Below are positions 18,568 through 28,070 of a DNA stretch of 64,000 nucleotides, in pieces. Origin of the DNA: Lachancea mirantina. Taxonomy: Eukaryota > Ascomycota > Saccharomycetes > Saccharomycetales > Saccharomycetaceae. Positions within the stretch are counted from its first letter, which is position 1; every line of letters starts with the position of its first letter. Where the stretch lies: positions 69,926 to 133,925 of the forward strand of contig LT598463.1 in NCBI GenBank assembly GCA_900074745.1. The letters run 5' to 3'. The notes under the pieces were generated by a model that did not search any database, was not told where the DNA came from, and saw nothing but the letters and a program-made list of their open reading frames with translations. The position numbers were made by a program, and so were the translations under genes.

Positions 18568-20424
18568 ATGAAAGGTCCTCGCCTGAATAATCGCGATGAG
18601 CAGGAGCTCAGGACGGAACCAATACCGACTCTTATAGATTTTTCTCTACCGCGTGGGAAATTCAAGTCGAACTCATCATCAATATCATCAAAACAAACGT
18701 CGAAAACTGATTTTAATGCTTCCTATTATCAGATAGTCGAGGAGCATCAGGCCAAAATCGAGAAATGTCTTCGAGATATCGTGCACGAAATTCAACCAGG
18801 TGGCTCGAAAGGCATGGTAAATGACTACAAAATCGGTAAGAAGATTGGGAAAGGTCAGTTTGGCCAAGTTTATTTGGCTCAAAGTGCAGACGCCGTGTTT
18901 GCCGTGAAAAAAATACCAAAGCGTCCAGAAAACTCTCAACAGTATTCTGTTAATCAAGTCATGAGGCAAATTCAAAGGAGGAAACTGATGGGAGGCGGGT
19001 TCACCACCGGGGATCAGGCAGTGAAAGAGATGAATGTGAGTAAAATAAGGTGGGAAGCGTTTGTTGCTAGCCGATTGCATCACGAAAATATTCTTGAACT
19101 TCTCGAATGTCTGGATTCTCCCGTGAGTCCCGATATCTGGATCGTGTGGCCTTGGGCGACGATGGGCGAACTCGTTTGGAAGCGAGATAGAAAGGATCAG
19201 GCAGTAGATCAATGGTGTGCGTTTTCGAAACGCCCTGTCAGCGTGGAAGAATTTACGTGGGTTGTTTTGAGAAGTTTGACTTCGGGTTTAATTTATCTTT
19301 CTCAGCAAGGCTGCACCCATCGCGACATAAAGCCATCAAACATTTTACTAGACGGCAGCAGTAGTCAAATCAAAATATCAGATTTCGGGAGCTGTCTCGT
19401 GAATCCATCGAAATTACCTTTCAAAGATCCTAAAATCCAAAAGGCCCACCAAGAAGAGTTGAGAAAAATCGTGGGTACTCCTGCGTTCATTCCTCCCGAA
19501 TTGTGCAATTTTCAGAATGAGCCACACGAACTGGAAGCTTCGAAAATCGACGTCTGGGCTCTTGGAGTGACAGTCTATTGTTTGCTTGAAAACGAACTGC
19601 CATTCTGGGGGGAGAACGAGTTTGACATATTTCACAAGATAGTCAACGAAAAGCTGCATGCGACCGAGAATCAGTTAAATCAGCTTATAATCTCGAAATT
19701 ACTACAGAAAGATTATACGAAACGAATAGGTCTTCAGGACCTTTATGTTTCGCTGTATAAAAGAGGACCTAGCAGAAACAACAATTCCAAAGGCGTGAGA
19801 CGTTTTGTCAAGAAAATACGAAATCTTACCATTAAGCGAAGGGCCGGAACCAAAACAACCCCAAATGAGCTTCCGCAGAACGTCATATGGCTTGAAGACA
19901 ATTCCAACGCATTGAATGACTCTTCAGAGTCCTTTTCAAGCACCTCTACCCTCGATGAACCTGTACAGGTCAGAGAGTTCACCTCTAGCTCGCGTCTTTC
20001 TAGAATCAATGATCAAGACGAGGAGGACCTGGGGGACGACTCTGCAGAAACGACTTCGACTGTCGATGAGATCAGCGAAAATGTTATAACGGCCGTCGAA
20101 GATGCATCGCCCTCCCCTCGGACTCCCAATGAATCAACCCACGGATCCAGTCCGTCACCTTTCAAAATTGATTCTCCCTTGAAAAATCTTATCCGCATGA
20201 AAAATACTCCCGAAAAAGCACTTACCGCAGCTGGCTCTGCGCAGGCTACTACCAGCCATTCAGGGTCCCATATGTTGGCATCTCGTGGCACTCTGGATTT
20301 TTCAAAGTATTTCACGTCGCCCTCAAAACTTAGTCAAACGAAAGACGGTAACGTCGACACCAAAAACGTTACAAAATCGGACTCATTCACAGACATAAGA
20401 AAGTATTTGAATTACGCTGAATAA
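18568..20424 (+). CDS. ELM1: Elm1, Snf1-activating and septin-checkpoint kinase
   Basis: A 618-residue Ser/Thr kinase. The glycine loop GKGQFGQVY (about residue 94), FAVKK (Lys114), HRDIKPSN (about 251) and DFG (about 272) are all present. The insert NSQQYSVNQVMRQIQ and the C-terminal motif (DIRKYLNYA) are shared with S. cerevisiae Elm1 (YKL048C) rather than Sak1 or Tos3. In S. cerevisiae Elm1 activates Snf1 and the Gin4/Hsl1/Kin4 branch at the bud neck. The tail (about 410-610) is Ser/Asp/Glu-rich. Its place next to MSN2/4 rather than CSE4 bears on an inversion discussed in the findings. Confidence 0.95.
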   Translation: MKGPRLNNRDEQELRTEPIPTLIDFSLPRGKFKSNSSSISSKQTSKTDFNASYYQIVEEHQAKIEKCLRDIVHEIQPGGSKGMVNDYKIGKKIGKGQFGQVYLAQSADAVFAVKKIPKRPENSQQYSVNQVMRQIQRRKLMGGGFTTGDQAVKEMNVSKIRWEAFVASRLHHENILELLECLDSPVSPDIWIVWPWATMGELVWKRDRKDQAVDQWCAFSKRPVSVEEFTWVVLRSLTSGLIYLSQQGCTHRDIKPSNILLDGSSSQIKISDFGSCLVNPSKLPFKDPKIQKAHQEELRKIVGTPAFIPPELCNFQNEPHELEASKIDVWALGVTVYCLLENELPFWGENEFDIFHKIVNEKLHATENQLNQLIISKLLQKDYTKRIGLQDLYVSLYKRGPSRNNNSKGVRRFVKKIRNLTIKRRAGTKTTPNELPQNVIWLEDNSNALNDSSESFSSTSTLDEPVQVREFTSSSRLSRINDQDEEDLGDDSAETTSTVDEISENVITAVEDASPSPRTPNESTHGSSPSPFKIDSPLKNLIRMKNTPEKALTAAGSAQATTSHSGSHMLASRGTLDFSKYFTSPSKLSQTKDGNVDTKNVTKSDSFTDIRKYLNYAE

Positions 20425-20958
20425 TTTTAAAGAAACAAATCCAAATCGTGTGTCACTTGAGTCGTTTCCAAAACCTGAGAATCTTATTTTCATCAAATGC
20501 ATTCAATCTGCAAATACTGCGAGAAGATTTCCCAAATTTGATTGAAAATTTACTGAGATAACCGTGATAAACCGACAGTTATCATCAGATGAGATCAGTT
20601 ACATCTGAACGGTTTATTTCGCTCTTTTATGTTTTTTTAGCCGTGTATTGACATATTTTCATTGGGCTTTGTATACATTGTCATAACAGGAATACGGAAC
20701 TGAAAAATTCCGGAATCACGACTCGCCAACTTTCTTCACCTCACCAAAGAATTTGCGGTGCAAATTCTTGGAGATATAGCACCTCACCTATTGAATCAGT
20801 CACTGAGACACGAGCCTTTAATCGAATAAGTGTACACGGGCTTTTGTTTGACTAATTTTTTTGGATCAAATTAGGCTTTCTAGCAGTGGTTTTGCGCTTT
20901 GTGCTTGCGCGTTGACATTGATAGTCTTGAGCGTCGACAGTCAGTGTGTGGCAAAAGA
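20425..20958. promoter_or_regulatory. ELM1-MIH1 spacer
   Basis: AT-rich, about 530 bases, holding the ELM1 3' end and MIH1 promoter. A GACTAAT...ATTAG pattern near 20850-20875 looks like a branch and acceptor, but no donor with an upstream ATG was found, so I do not call an intron. Confidence 0.4.
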
Positions 20959-22542
20959 ATGCAAGAATTGAAAGTCTATGCCAGGGGTAGTAAGAGGAAC
21001 TCTTTTGTGGAGTCGTTACAGGAGCATGGTGGGCTTTTCAAGAATTTACATTCGATTATAGGGCTTGGGAAGAGAAAGAAACATAAAGAAACTTCGGGTG
21101 AAAGTGCTCTAGATGGGGGTGCTGGGAAGGCAGAAAGACCTCTACTTCGTAATCAATACTTGGAAGACGATTTCGAACTGAATCGGGGCCCTGAGAATAG
21201 CCTAGCACCTGTCGAGTCCATGGACTCTGCAACATCAGGCGATGAAGAAGACGATTCCTGTGCATCGCCTGTCGTGAGTACTTTCAGGCTTACTCTTGGA
21301 CAGGATGGTTCGAAAGCTCCGAAAAAGATAAGCCCTGTCAGCGTTTACACGACGAAGTATAAATGCGGTGCGGTCCAGGCACTTTCAGGCCCCAACCAGC
21401 GCACCGTATCTTCAATGACCCTTGTCAAGGAGGATGAACTTCTAGTTGCCAAGTCCCTATATTCAACTAGACAATCAGGAACTTTTAAAAGGGAGGGAAT
21501 GGCTCCCGCGTCGGTCAAAAATAAGCTGCGCAGGACTCACTCCATGTATGCTTCGAAAAAGGAAGTGTCTACGAAACGTGGAGGTATGACTCCTGAATCT
21601 TCTCAACAGCTTGAGGATCGTGGCAACACTGGTGGTTGCACCTACGATTCAATGCTAGAGGATAGTGGCATTGCGCATTACTTCGTTGACACGACTGATG
21701 ACAATCTACCGAGAATTGATGTAGAAACCTTAATCAATGTGTTGGATGGCAAATATTCTCAAAACTTTGAAAAGATTTACATCGTTGACTGCCGATTCGA
21801 ATACGAATTTCAAGGTGGACACATTGACAATGCATTAAATATCTCCTCTCAAAAGGCCCTAGAGCAGGAATTCATTCATAACAGAGAAGATAAGTGCAAC
21901 AAGAAAAAGCCTCCGCTGGTAATCTTCCATTGCGAGTTCAGTTCATACAGGGGTCCCGTAATGGCGTCTCATTTGCGTAATTGCGATCGGGTTCTTAACT
22001 ACGAGAACTATCCCAAATTGCACTATCCAGACATTTTAGTGCTAAACGGCGGTTACAAGTCATTTTTCGAGAAATTTAGTCACAGATGTTTCCCCCGTTG
22101 TTATGTGGGCATGGACTCGCAAGATCACCTCGAGAAATGTGAGTCTGAAATGGAAAGGTTTCGGAAAGATGTCAAACGTGTGGTGACCAGATCCAACTCT
22201 TTTCATGTTTTCAAAGTAGGGAGAGAAAAGCCTGTGGAGTCTACAAAGAATGTTTCTTTGGCAGCTAGGTCCTCTTCTAACAAAAACCATCCGACGTTTT
22301 GGTATGATGCGCCTCCAAAATTGACGTTGTCGGAATATTCCTACAACGGAAGTACTGGAAGTCCCTCTAGCGCGTATAGTAGCAGCAACAGCAGTCGACT
22401 AATGTTTTTGGATCAAAATTCAGTCGACGGTAGCATTGATGAGACAGATCATTCACTTTCATTTGAGACTCTCAAAAGGTCACTTTTCAAGCCGATAGTA
22501 ACAGAAGAGGAAGACCTCATAGAAGAGACAACATTCCATTGA
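20959..22542 (+). CDS. MIH1: Mih1, Cdc25-type tyrosine phosphatase
   Basis: 527 residues from the first ATG. A long Ser-rich regulatory region (1-240) precedes the Cdc25 rhodanese-fold domain (about 250-400): DCRFEYEFQGGHI, the active site H-C325-E-F-S-S-Y-R-G-P, ASHLRNCDR and LNGGYKSFF are all present. It removes the inhibitory phosphate from Cdc28 Tyr19 to promote mitosis. Length is close to the 554 of S. cerevisiae (YMR036C). The frame is open 20 codons further upstream from a TTG, but the ATG is preferred. Confidence 0.95.
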   Translation: MQELKVYARGSKRNSFVESLQEHGGLFKNLHSIIGLGKRKKHKETSGESALDGGAGKAERPLLRNQYLEDDFELNRGPENSLAPVESMDSATSGDEEDDSCASPVVSTFRLTLGQDGSKAPKKISPVSVYTTKYKCGAVQALSGPNQRTVSSMTLVKEDELLVAKSLYSTRQSGTFKREGMAPASVKNKLRRTHSMYASKKEVSTKRGGMTPESSQQLEDRGNTGGCTYDSMLEDSGIAHYFVDTTDDNLPRIDVETLINVLDGKYSQNFEKIYIVDCRFEYEFQGGHIDNALNISSQKALEQEFIHNREDKCNKKKPPLVIFHCEFSSYRGPVMASHLRNCDRVLNYENYPKLHYPDILVLNGGYKSFFEKFSHRCFPRCYVGMDSQDHLEKCESEMERFRKDVKRVVTRSNSFHVFKVGREKPVESTKNVSLAARSSSNKNHPTFWYDAPPKLTLSEYSYNGSTGSPSSAYSSSNSSRLMFLDQNSVDGSIDETDHSLSFETLKRSLFKPIVTEEEDLIEETTFH

Positions 22543-22710
22543 AAGCCAAGCATTACCCACACACAAAAATATACCTAGTTATACCTTGCATTCAAAAACA
22601 AATTCATACATCCTACTGGTTTGTTTCGCCGTTCTTGGGTTACTGAGAACGGGAAGCGACCCCGACAGGCGGGTCTCTTGAGAATTTTATATAAGTACAC
22701 ACACCCAGCA

Positions 22711-23241
22711 TCAAAATCTCATATCTCTAACACGTATATCGCCTCGGCCACCGCTTTGATCGATTTGAGACCCCCATCGCGACGGAGGCCATAAAACCAT
22801 GGCTACTTTACCGAGCACGAGACCTGTCGATATGGGCCCGAAAGTATTAGAGTCTATGGAATGAAATGTGTTATCGCCTTCCACCCACACATGATTCCTT
22901 GGGATTTGAACAATTTCTCTTGGATACGGATAGTTTGTGCTAACGGAATCGAATTGAACACCTTTGATACGTTTGCAATACACTTTTGTAGGATTGTACG
23001 GTGCTTTGAACAAAATGACATCGTTATATCTGAGATTCATAGCATCTTGCACCCCCCATTTCCATAGAAGTACCCAATCGCTCGGAATTGTCTCATTGGG
23101 ATTTAACGTGGGTCTCATCGAAGATCCTTCGATCTTGGCAACGTAACATATATGTTCATTCACAGTCATTGCAACAGGTATCCAGGATATAACAATCAAA
23201 GTTCGACGAAGCCCATTGTGTATCTTTGACGTACTCCACAT
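22711..23241 (-). CDS. IMP2: Imp2, mitochondrial inner-membrane protease subunit
   Basis: A 176-residue type-I-signal-peptidase-like protease facing the intermembrane space. The catalytic Ser41 lies in GSSMRPTLNP and Lys90 in VYCKRIKG, matching the Ser/Lys dyad of S. cerevisiae Imp2 (S41, K91). An N-terminal membrane segment spans about 11-26. It removes sorting signals from proteins such as cytochrome c1. It converges on MIH1 (about 170 bases between the stops). YMR035W lies next to MIH1 in S. cerevisiae as well. RCH1 (YMR034C), which follows there, is not in this window. Confidence 0.94.
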   Translation of the reverse strand: MWSTSKIHNGLRRTLIVISWIPVAMTVNEHICYVAKIEGSSMRPTLNPNETIPSDWVLLWKWGVQDAMNLRYNDVILFKAPYNPTKVYCKRIKGVQFDSVSTNYPYPREIVQIPRNHVWVEGDNTFHSIDSNTFGPISTGLVLGKVAMVLWPPSRWGSQIDQSGGRGDIRVRDMRF

Positions 23242-23479
23242 GCCCGATTTTGACAGGGCACTTGTTCAACGGTTAAAGTCCCCTCAAAGACGGAAGTCTG
23301 GCCGAAGGTTAGTAGAACAATTATCGTGATGTGTGAGTTGTTCATCTCTCTGGAGTTATAAAGAGTGCTATGGTTACATATCTGAGCAGTTTAGAAGGTA
23401 AAGACCTTAAAGCAGTTATCTCCATCTGGGGAGCAGCTATGGTCCTCCAGTGCAATAGGATTCTTCTTGTTGTTTTCTT

Positions 23480-24920
23480 TCAAAAAGTGACATCCCAGAT
23501 TGCAGAGGGACCTTTCTTCTCGTATTTATCCCTGGTGACGTAAAAACTCTCATTTGAATGGCCAAAAACCTGTTTGGTGACTATCTGTGCACCTAGAAAT
23601 GGTACTTCTGAAAACCCGTGTCTCTTCCATTCGGGGAAATATTCCGGATATTTTGCAATTTTGATTACAGACGGAATCTGAACGTAGTCGATAGCGTTTA
23701 CGAAACTGCTCGAGAACTTGGTCTTTCTCTTGTTCGCAGCTTGAGACATAAGTTCTTGCTCTCTTTTCTGTTTTTCCTCCTGGGGCTCTTGCACCAAATG
23801 ATCGACACACAACCGATGCAATAGCGCTTCTTTGAAGCCAGGTATAGAACTTGTACCTCCGACGATCATCACATTTTCCCACATGGCTCTCAGCTTGTGG
23901 AAATCATCAATTTGAGAGGCTGCAAGCCCCACTGCAGTGGAAATTTTGCCGATGAGCACATCGCAACCTTGAAATCTCTGTTTCCCGATCACGACCTGTT
24001 GCCCTGATCTATCCGTAAAGGTATTGGTTTCGCGCTGAGCGTTGCCCACTTGGTCTTGGGCCTTTTTGCGCTCGCGTTCTTCCAAGAGCTCACGCGTATC
24101 ACGGTCGCTTGTCACCAGTGCGGCCACATCTAAGGCGCCTTCGTCGACTCCCTCTTGAAAATCAAACGCAGAGCTCTGTTTGGCGTCTTCACTTAAGACT
24201 TCAAAAATTGGCGATCTTTTCAAATCCTCAATGCGATCTGCGTCCCATTGCGGTAGCAGTTTCGCGAGATCTTCGTTAATGCTGTTTCCGCCCACGTTTA
24301 TGTTCGTCATTAAATGCGTTAATTGCACGTAGTCCATTATAGGCACCACTTCAGTCCCGCTGGCATGTATATCGATTACAATGCAATTTTGCAAGGAACC
24401 CAGTGCATAAGACGTCGCAAGTGGAGAGGGCAAAAACATGAAATTATTGATTTGCAACTGTTCAAAGACAAACTGCGTGATTCTTTCCAATTGTGACTGC
24501 GTCCAATGCACACTGCTTATCAAAAGCATAGGTATATTAGCCAATTCTGTCTCAAATACGTCGGATCTCGCTCCACCTCCAGATTTTTCCGCGAGAATCG
24601 ATCTGTAGATGAGCTTCAAAAAAAAGAGTAACGCATTCAAATCTTGGATCTTGCCGTCTTTTATAGGTTTCACAACTTGGCAATCACCATCATAATTCTT
24701 GCTGAAGAATTTCCCATCTTTTTGGTAAACTTCCGTTGGAATCTCTAGTTGTGGGAGATGAAATGTCTCTTCACGAATACCAAATTGAACCAATGTTCTT
24801 TGAGAACCGGGATAAACAACCTGCAGAAAAAAGCCTCAGTTAGTAATCCTAGACTCCTAAACTCAATAAATCCTGCATCAATTCACTTACAAAGTAGCTT
24901 TCTTGTCTAAAAGGTGCCAT
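23480..24920 (-). CDS. ARP9: Arp9, actin-related subunit of SWI/SNF and RSC, two exons
   Basis: The join is 24891..24920 plus 23480..24820 on the minus strand, 456 residues. Exon 1 encodes M-A-P-F-R-Q-E-S-Y-F; exon 2 opens V-V-Y-P-G-S-Q-R-T-L-V-Q-F-G, matching the S. cerevisiae N-terminus. The 70-base intron (24821-24890) has a GTAAGT donor, a perfect TACTAAC branch (24845-24839) and a TGCAG acceptor. The divergent actin fold carries an acidic insert (about 225-265), as in S. cerevisiae Arp9. With Arp7 it binds the HSA region of Snf2/Sth1 and couples ATPase activity to remodelling. S. cerevisiae ARP9 (YMR033W) also has a 5' intron, so the intron is ancestral. Confidence 0.96.
24821..24890 (-). 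other. Spliceosomal intron in ARP9
   Basis: 70 bases with GTAAGT donor, TACTAAC branch and TGCAG acceptor, after codon 10. Removing it joins the conserved N-terminus in frame. Confidence 0.95.
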
Positions 24921-25040
24921 TTTTATATCGGTTTTCTCTCAGTTCTTTGAAGTTAAATTTTCCAGTTGGTTTAGTTTATTAAGTTCAAGATCAACATCAT
25001 CAACATCATCAATTTCTACTTTTACGCGTAAGCAAATAAG

Positions 25041-25565
25041 ATGAACGCAAGCATAGCCAGCCAAAATGGTGGTAGATCGTTAAGCAATACGAACAGGTTG
25101 ACAGTGGATATAAATGAAAGAGCGCTGGCGCTTTTGCAACGAAACAGGCAGCGTCGGTTATTACTGCAGCGATACGAAGACAGAAGACGATACGAAACAC
25201 CATATTCCGAGAAACCAGTGCTAGGCAAAACAGAGCCACGGCGACACCGTGTCCGCAAGATTAAACGGTACAGACCAAGCCAAGCAGCTTTGCAGGAGAT
25301 CCGTAAATATCAGAGAAGTACAGATCTTTTGATTTCGAAAATGCCTTTCGCGCGTCTTGTCAAAGAGGTGACAGACCAATTTACTGCGTCGGAACAAGAA
25401 ATGCGATGGCAATCAATGGCGATTTTGGCGCTTCAAGAAGCAAGCGAGGCTTATTTGGTCGGATTGCTGGAGCACACGAACCTATTGGCGTTACATGCGA
25501 AACGTGTCACCATTATGAAAAAGGATATGCAGTTAGCAAGGAGAATCCGCGGACAATTTATATAG
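25041..25565 (+). CDS. CSE4: Cse4, centromeric histone H3 variant
   Basis: A 174-residue CENP-A orthologue. The histone fold (about 82-174) is nearly identical to S. cerevisiae ([43 protein letters not shown] end). The N-tail keeps the essential N-terminal domain pattern ([24 protein letters not shown]) but lacks the long acidic stretch between that domain and the fold, hence 174 against 229 residues. It marks centromeric nucleosomes. The stop lies only 15 bases from the converging HOF1 stop. ELM1 neighbours CSE4 in S. cerevisiae (YKL048C-YKL049C). Confidence 0.97.
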   Translation: MNASIASQNGGRSLSNTNRLTVDINERALALLQRNRQRRLLLQRYEDRRRYETPYSEKPVLGKTEPRRHRVRKIKRYRPSQAALQEIRKYQRSTDLLISKMPFARLVKEVTDQFTASEQEMRWQSMAILALQEASEAYLVGLLEHTNLLALHAKRVTIMKKDMQLARRIRGQFI

Positions 25566-25580
25566 AATACAACCATCAGG

Positions 25581-27410
25581 CTAAGTGAGCAATTCGATAT
25601 AATTGCGAGGCACTATGCCGATACGATACGGGGGATCTATCGATGGGCTTGCGTACACTTCGCCGATGAACCAATCTTGGTCGACCTGTTCTGTCAATAG
25701 CAGATAATCTCCTTTTTGGAAGTTTACGATCTGTTGTTCGTTGGCGTCCAAATACGTGTACAAGGCTCTCGCGTATCGCAGCACATTTTCGCCCTGTGAC
25801 GATTTGAGAGGCAACTCAACAACGTGACCACTGTCCATGACTCTTTTCGACGTGGGTTGTTTTTCCGCGTTAGTGTTAGTTGAAAATGGAATCATAGGCT
25901 TTGGATGTTGTGGAGATTTCACCGGCACATCGACTCGAGAATCGCTAGACGACAATCTTTCTTGGTTGGTCCTCCTCATGGTTTCTAGTGCTTCTTGTAG
26001 CGGATCTTCTGCCGATTGTGACCATACCATAGATTTACGTCTCTGTGAGGAAGTAGAAGGACTGAACGTTTTATGAATCCGAGTCGTATCGGTGCTTGAC
26101 GACCGGGAGTGATAATTGGTGGCCGAACCGCCAGAATTCAATAGTTGTGATTGCGTCTTTGATTTTCTTCGATTCTGAGAATTCCACGATTTGGCAAATC
26201 GTTGTGAATCCTCTATACTATTCGCAAGAGAGGATATTGACGTTGACATGGATTCAGCGCTTGTGCGATGTCTTACGCCAGATGTGAAATCGGTCGGATT
26301 TGAGGATTCCTGAGATGACTCAGAGGATGTATAGGCATCTTTGGCAGGCGGAGCAAGATGTGATGTGCCAGTTGCGGAATCCACGTGCTCTCGTGGATCC
26401 AAATACGACGAGCGGTGTTTCGGATGTGATCGTTCTTGGTCTACTGCGTACCCTTCATCAACAGTAGTGCGGGCTTCGTAACTGGAGAGACGAGATTTCT
26501 GAAGGCGTGATGAAAGGTGACGCATATTTTCGGAGTGTTTCGAGGCTACTCTGGTTTTGGCTTGTGTCGAACTGGCATTAGTTTTAAGACGACCCGTACC
26601 GTGATCGTAGGCAAAAGCCGCTATGTCCTGGTCTGCGGTCGATGCTGCCAGTTGTTGTGTGAGCTTGTCCATGCTTATTTGTTCTTCAACAGCAGCGTCA
26701 CCGCATGCTTTGGCGAATTGTTGCATTTTGAGCTTGACAAACTCGATCCGCTCTTTTTCAAGATCTTGGAGTTCCAGGCTCATTCTCGACCATTCTTGCA
26801 GCCAATGCTTGCTGGAAGCTCTGTACTCTTGCTTCAGAACCTCAGATTTGGACTGCAACTCTGCCACAATGCTTTTCCATTTTAGGAACTGTCTGTCGTT
26901 CTGCGATTCGTCGCGCTTGCCCAACGTGTTGTGCTGATTTAGCTGACAATCCCGCAACTCGACCTCTGCTCTGTCCAGCTTTTCACGCAACACCTCGCAC
27001 AAGTGCCGTTTTGAAACCTTGTCGTCGCGCAGATTGCGGATTTTGGTGCTTATGGTCTTGTAACGCGCTTGCAAGCTCTGCGTGAATTCACGCATCTCGG
27101 CGTGCCCGTCTCGCTGAACTATTAGCGCCTGCATGCCGTGCGCTTGCCCTAATTTTTCCTGCGTCACATGTAACGTCTTGAGGCATGCATCGAGCTTGCC
27201 AAAATCGGGATTAGATTCGAGCCCGGCCCGCATTTTGTTAGCCACTGCGCTCAACCTGCGAGCGTAGTCACGTTCCAACTTGCTCCGTTCTTCGAAGAAG
27301 GTTGCAAGACCCTTGCAAGACTCAATGCCTGCCGCAACGTGATCCAGCAGTATTCTAACTCCGTTATCCTGTTCATCCCAGAAACTGAGATGATAGTTGT
27401 AATTCTGCAT
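25581..27410 (-). CDS. HOF1: Hof1, F-BAR/SH3 cytokinesis protein
   Basis: 609 residues. The chosen start is the ATG giving M-Q-N-Y-N-Y-H-L-S-F-W-D, which aligns with S. cerevisiae MSYSYEACFWD; a 17-codon upstream extension has no ATG. The F-BAR domain is about 1-260, the middle is Ser-rich and conserves SNPTDFTSG and SIEDSQRFAKSWNS, and a C-terminal SH3 domain spans about 548-607 (ARALYTYLDANEQQ, GDYLLL, GIVPRNYI). It links septins, the actomyosin ring and formins at the bud neck. YMR032W is next to ARP9 in S. cerevisiae. Confidence 0.95.
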   Translation of the reverse strand: MQNYNYHLSFWDEQDNGVRILLDHVAAGIESCKGLATFFEERSKLERDYARRLSAVANKMRAGLESNPDFGKLDACLKTLHVTQEKLGQAHGMQALIVQRDGHAEMREFTQSLQARYKTISTKIRNLRDDKVSKRHLCEVLREKLDRAEVELRDCQLNQHNTLGKRDESQNDRQFLKWKSIVAELQSKSEVLKQEYRASSKHWLQEWSRMSLELQDLEKERIEFVKLKMQQFAKACGDAAVEEQISMDKLTQQLAASTADQDIAAFAYDHGTGRLKTNASSTQAKTRVASKHSENMRHLSSRLQKSRLSSYEARTTVDEGYAVDQERSHPKHRSSYLDPREHVDSATGTSHLAPPAKDAYTSSESSQESSNPTDFTSGVRHRTSAESMSTSISSLANSIEDSQRFAKSWNSQNRRKSKTQSQLLNSGGSATNYHSRSSSTDTTRIHKTFSPSTSSQRRKSMVWSQSAEDPLQEALETMRRTNQERLSSSDSRVDVPVKSPQHPKPMIPFSTNTNAEKQPTSKRVMDSGHVVELPLKSSQGENVLRYARALYTYLDANEQQIVNFQKGDYLLLTEQVDQDWFIGEVYASPSIDPPYRIGIVPRNYIELLT

Positions 27411-28070
27411 CCTGTGTGCCAAATTTTTGACACCCAGCAATGGCGCAATAGTTTCTTTCAAAAAGGCGTTCCGTTATATCAGGCTGTCTCCCCACTTAAG
27501 TGTGGCAGTTTTCTGAACAACAAACTGAGCTGTTAGGATCAGTACTTGATACTTACTCTAACAAAGATGTTCACCGTTTTCATGAAGCATCATCGGTTTC
27601 CATTGTTGACAATTGGCCCAATAAGGTATTATTCATTTAGGCACACTAACATTTCCTATTTGAGGTTACCATCCCCATTAGGCAATATATAAGCATTGAA
27701 TGATATAATCATACATACGAGAGCCGTCAAAAGCTACACACGTATGCAGCGATCATTCTTTGCTTTCATCGAGATTGAGGATTCCGAAAAAGGGGAAATG
27801 AAATGAAAAATCGAGGGAGTGAAAATTTAATAAACCTTAAAGGGGGTATCGCAAATTAGAAAAGGGTCCGACTTGCTTGGTTGAACATTTTAAAAAGCAT
27901 TCAACAAAGGCGACATCCAGCGTTTGACTACTTGGACGAATAAGTGGTTTCAAGCTTCGATTGAGAAAACTTGAAGCATACTCGAATTTGAACTGTGGTT
28001 TTAGGCCCATTTTCAAGCAAATTACGCGAACTTTTAGGTCATCACACCCCGCTAGTGTCAGTGTCAAATT
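27411..28070. promoter_or_regulatory. HOF1-EIS1 divergent promoter region
   Basis: About 660 AT-rich bases with no gene. A TATATAAG element lies near 27685. Nothing else stands out. Confidence 0.4.

Noticed and set aside
18688-19212. 174-codon minus-strand frame over ELM1
   Set aside because: Antisense to the kinase domain.
27411-27461. 17-codon TTG-initiated extension of HOF1
   Set aside because: The ATG at 27410 aligns with the known F-BAR start.
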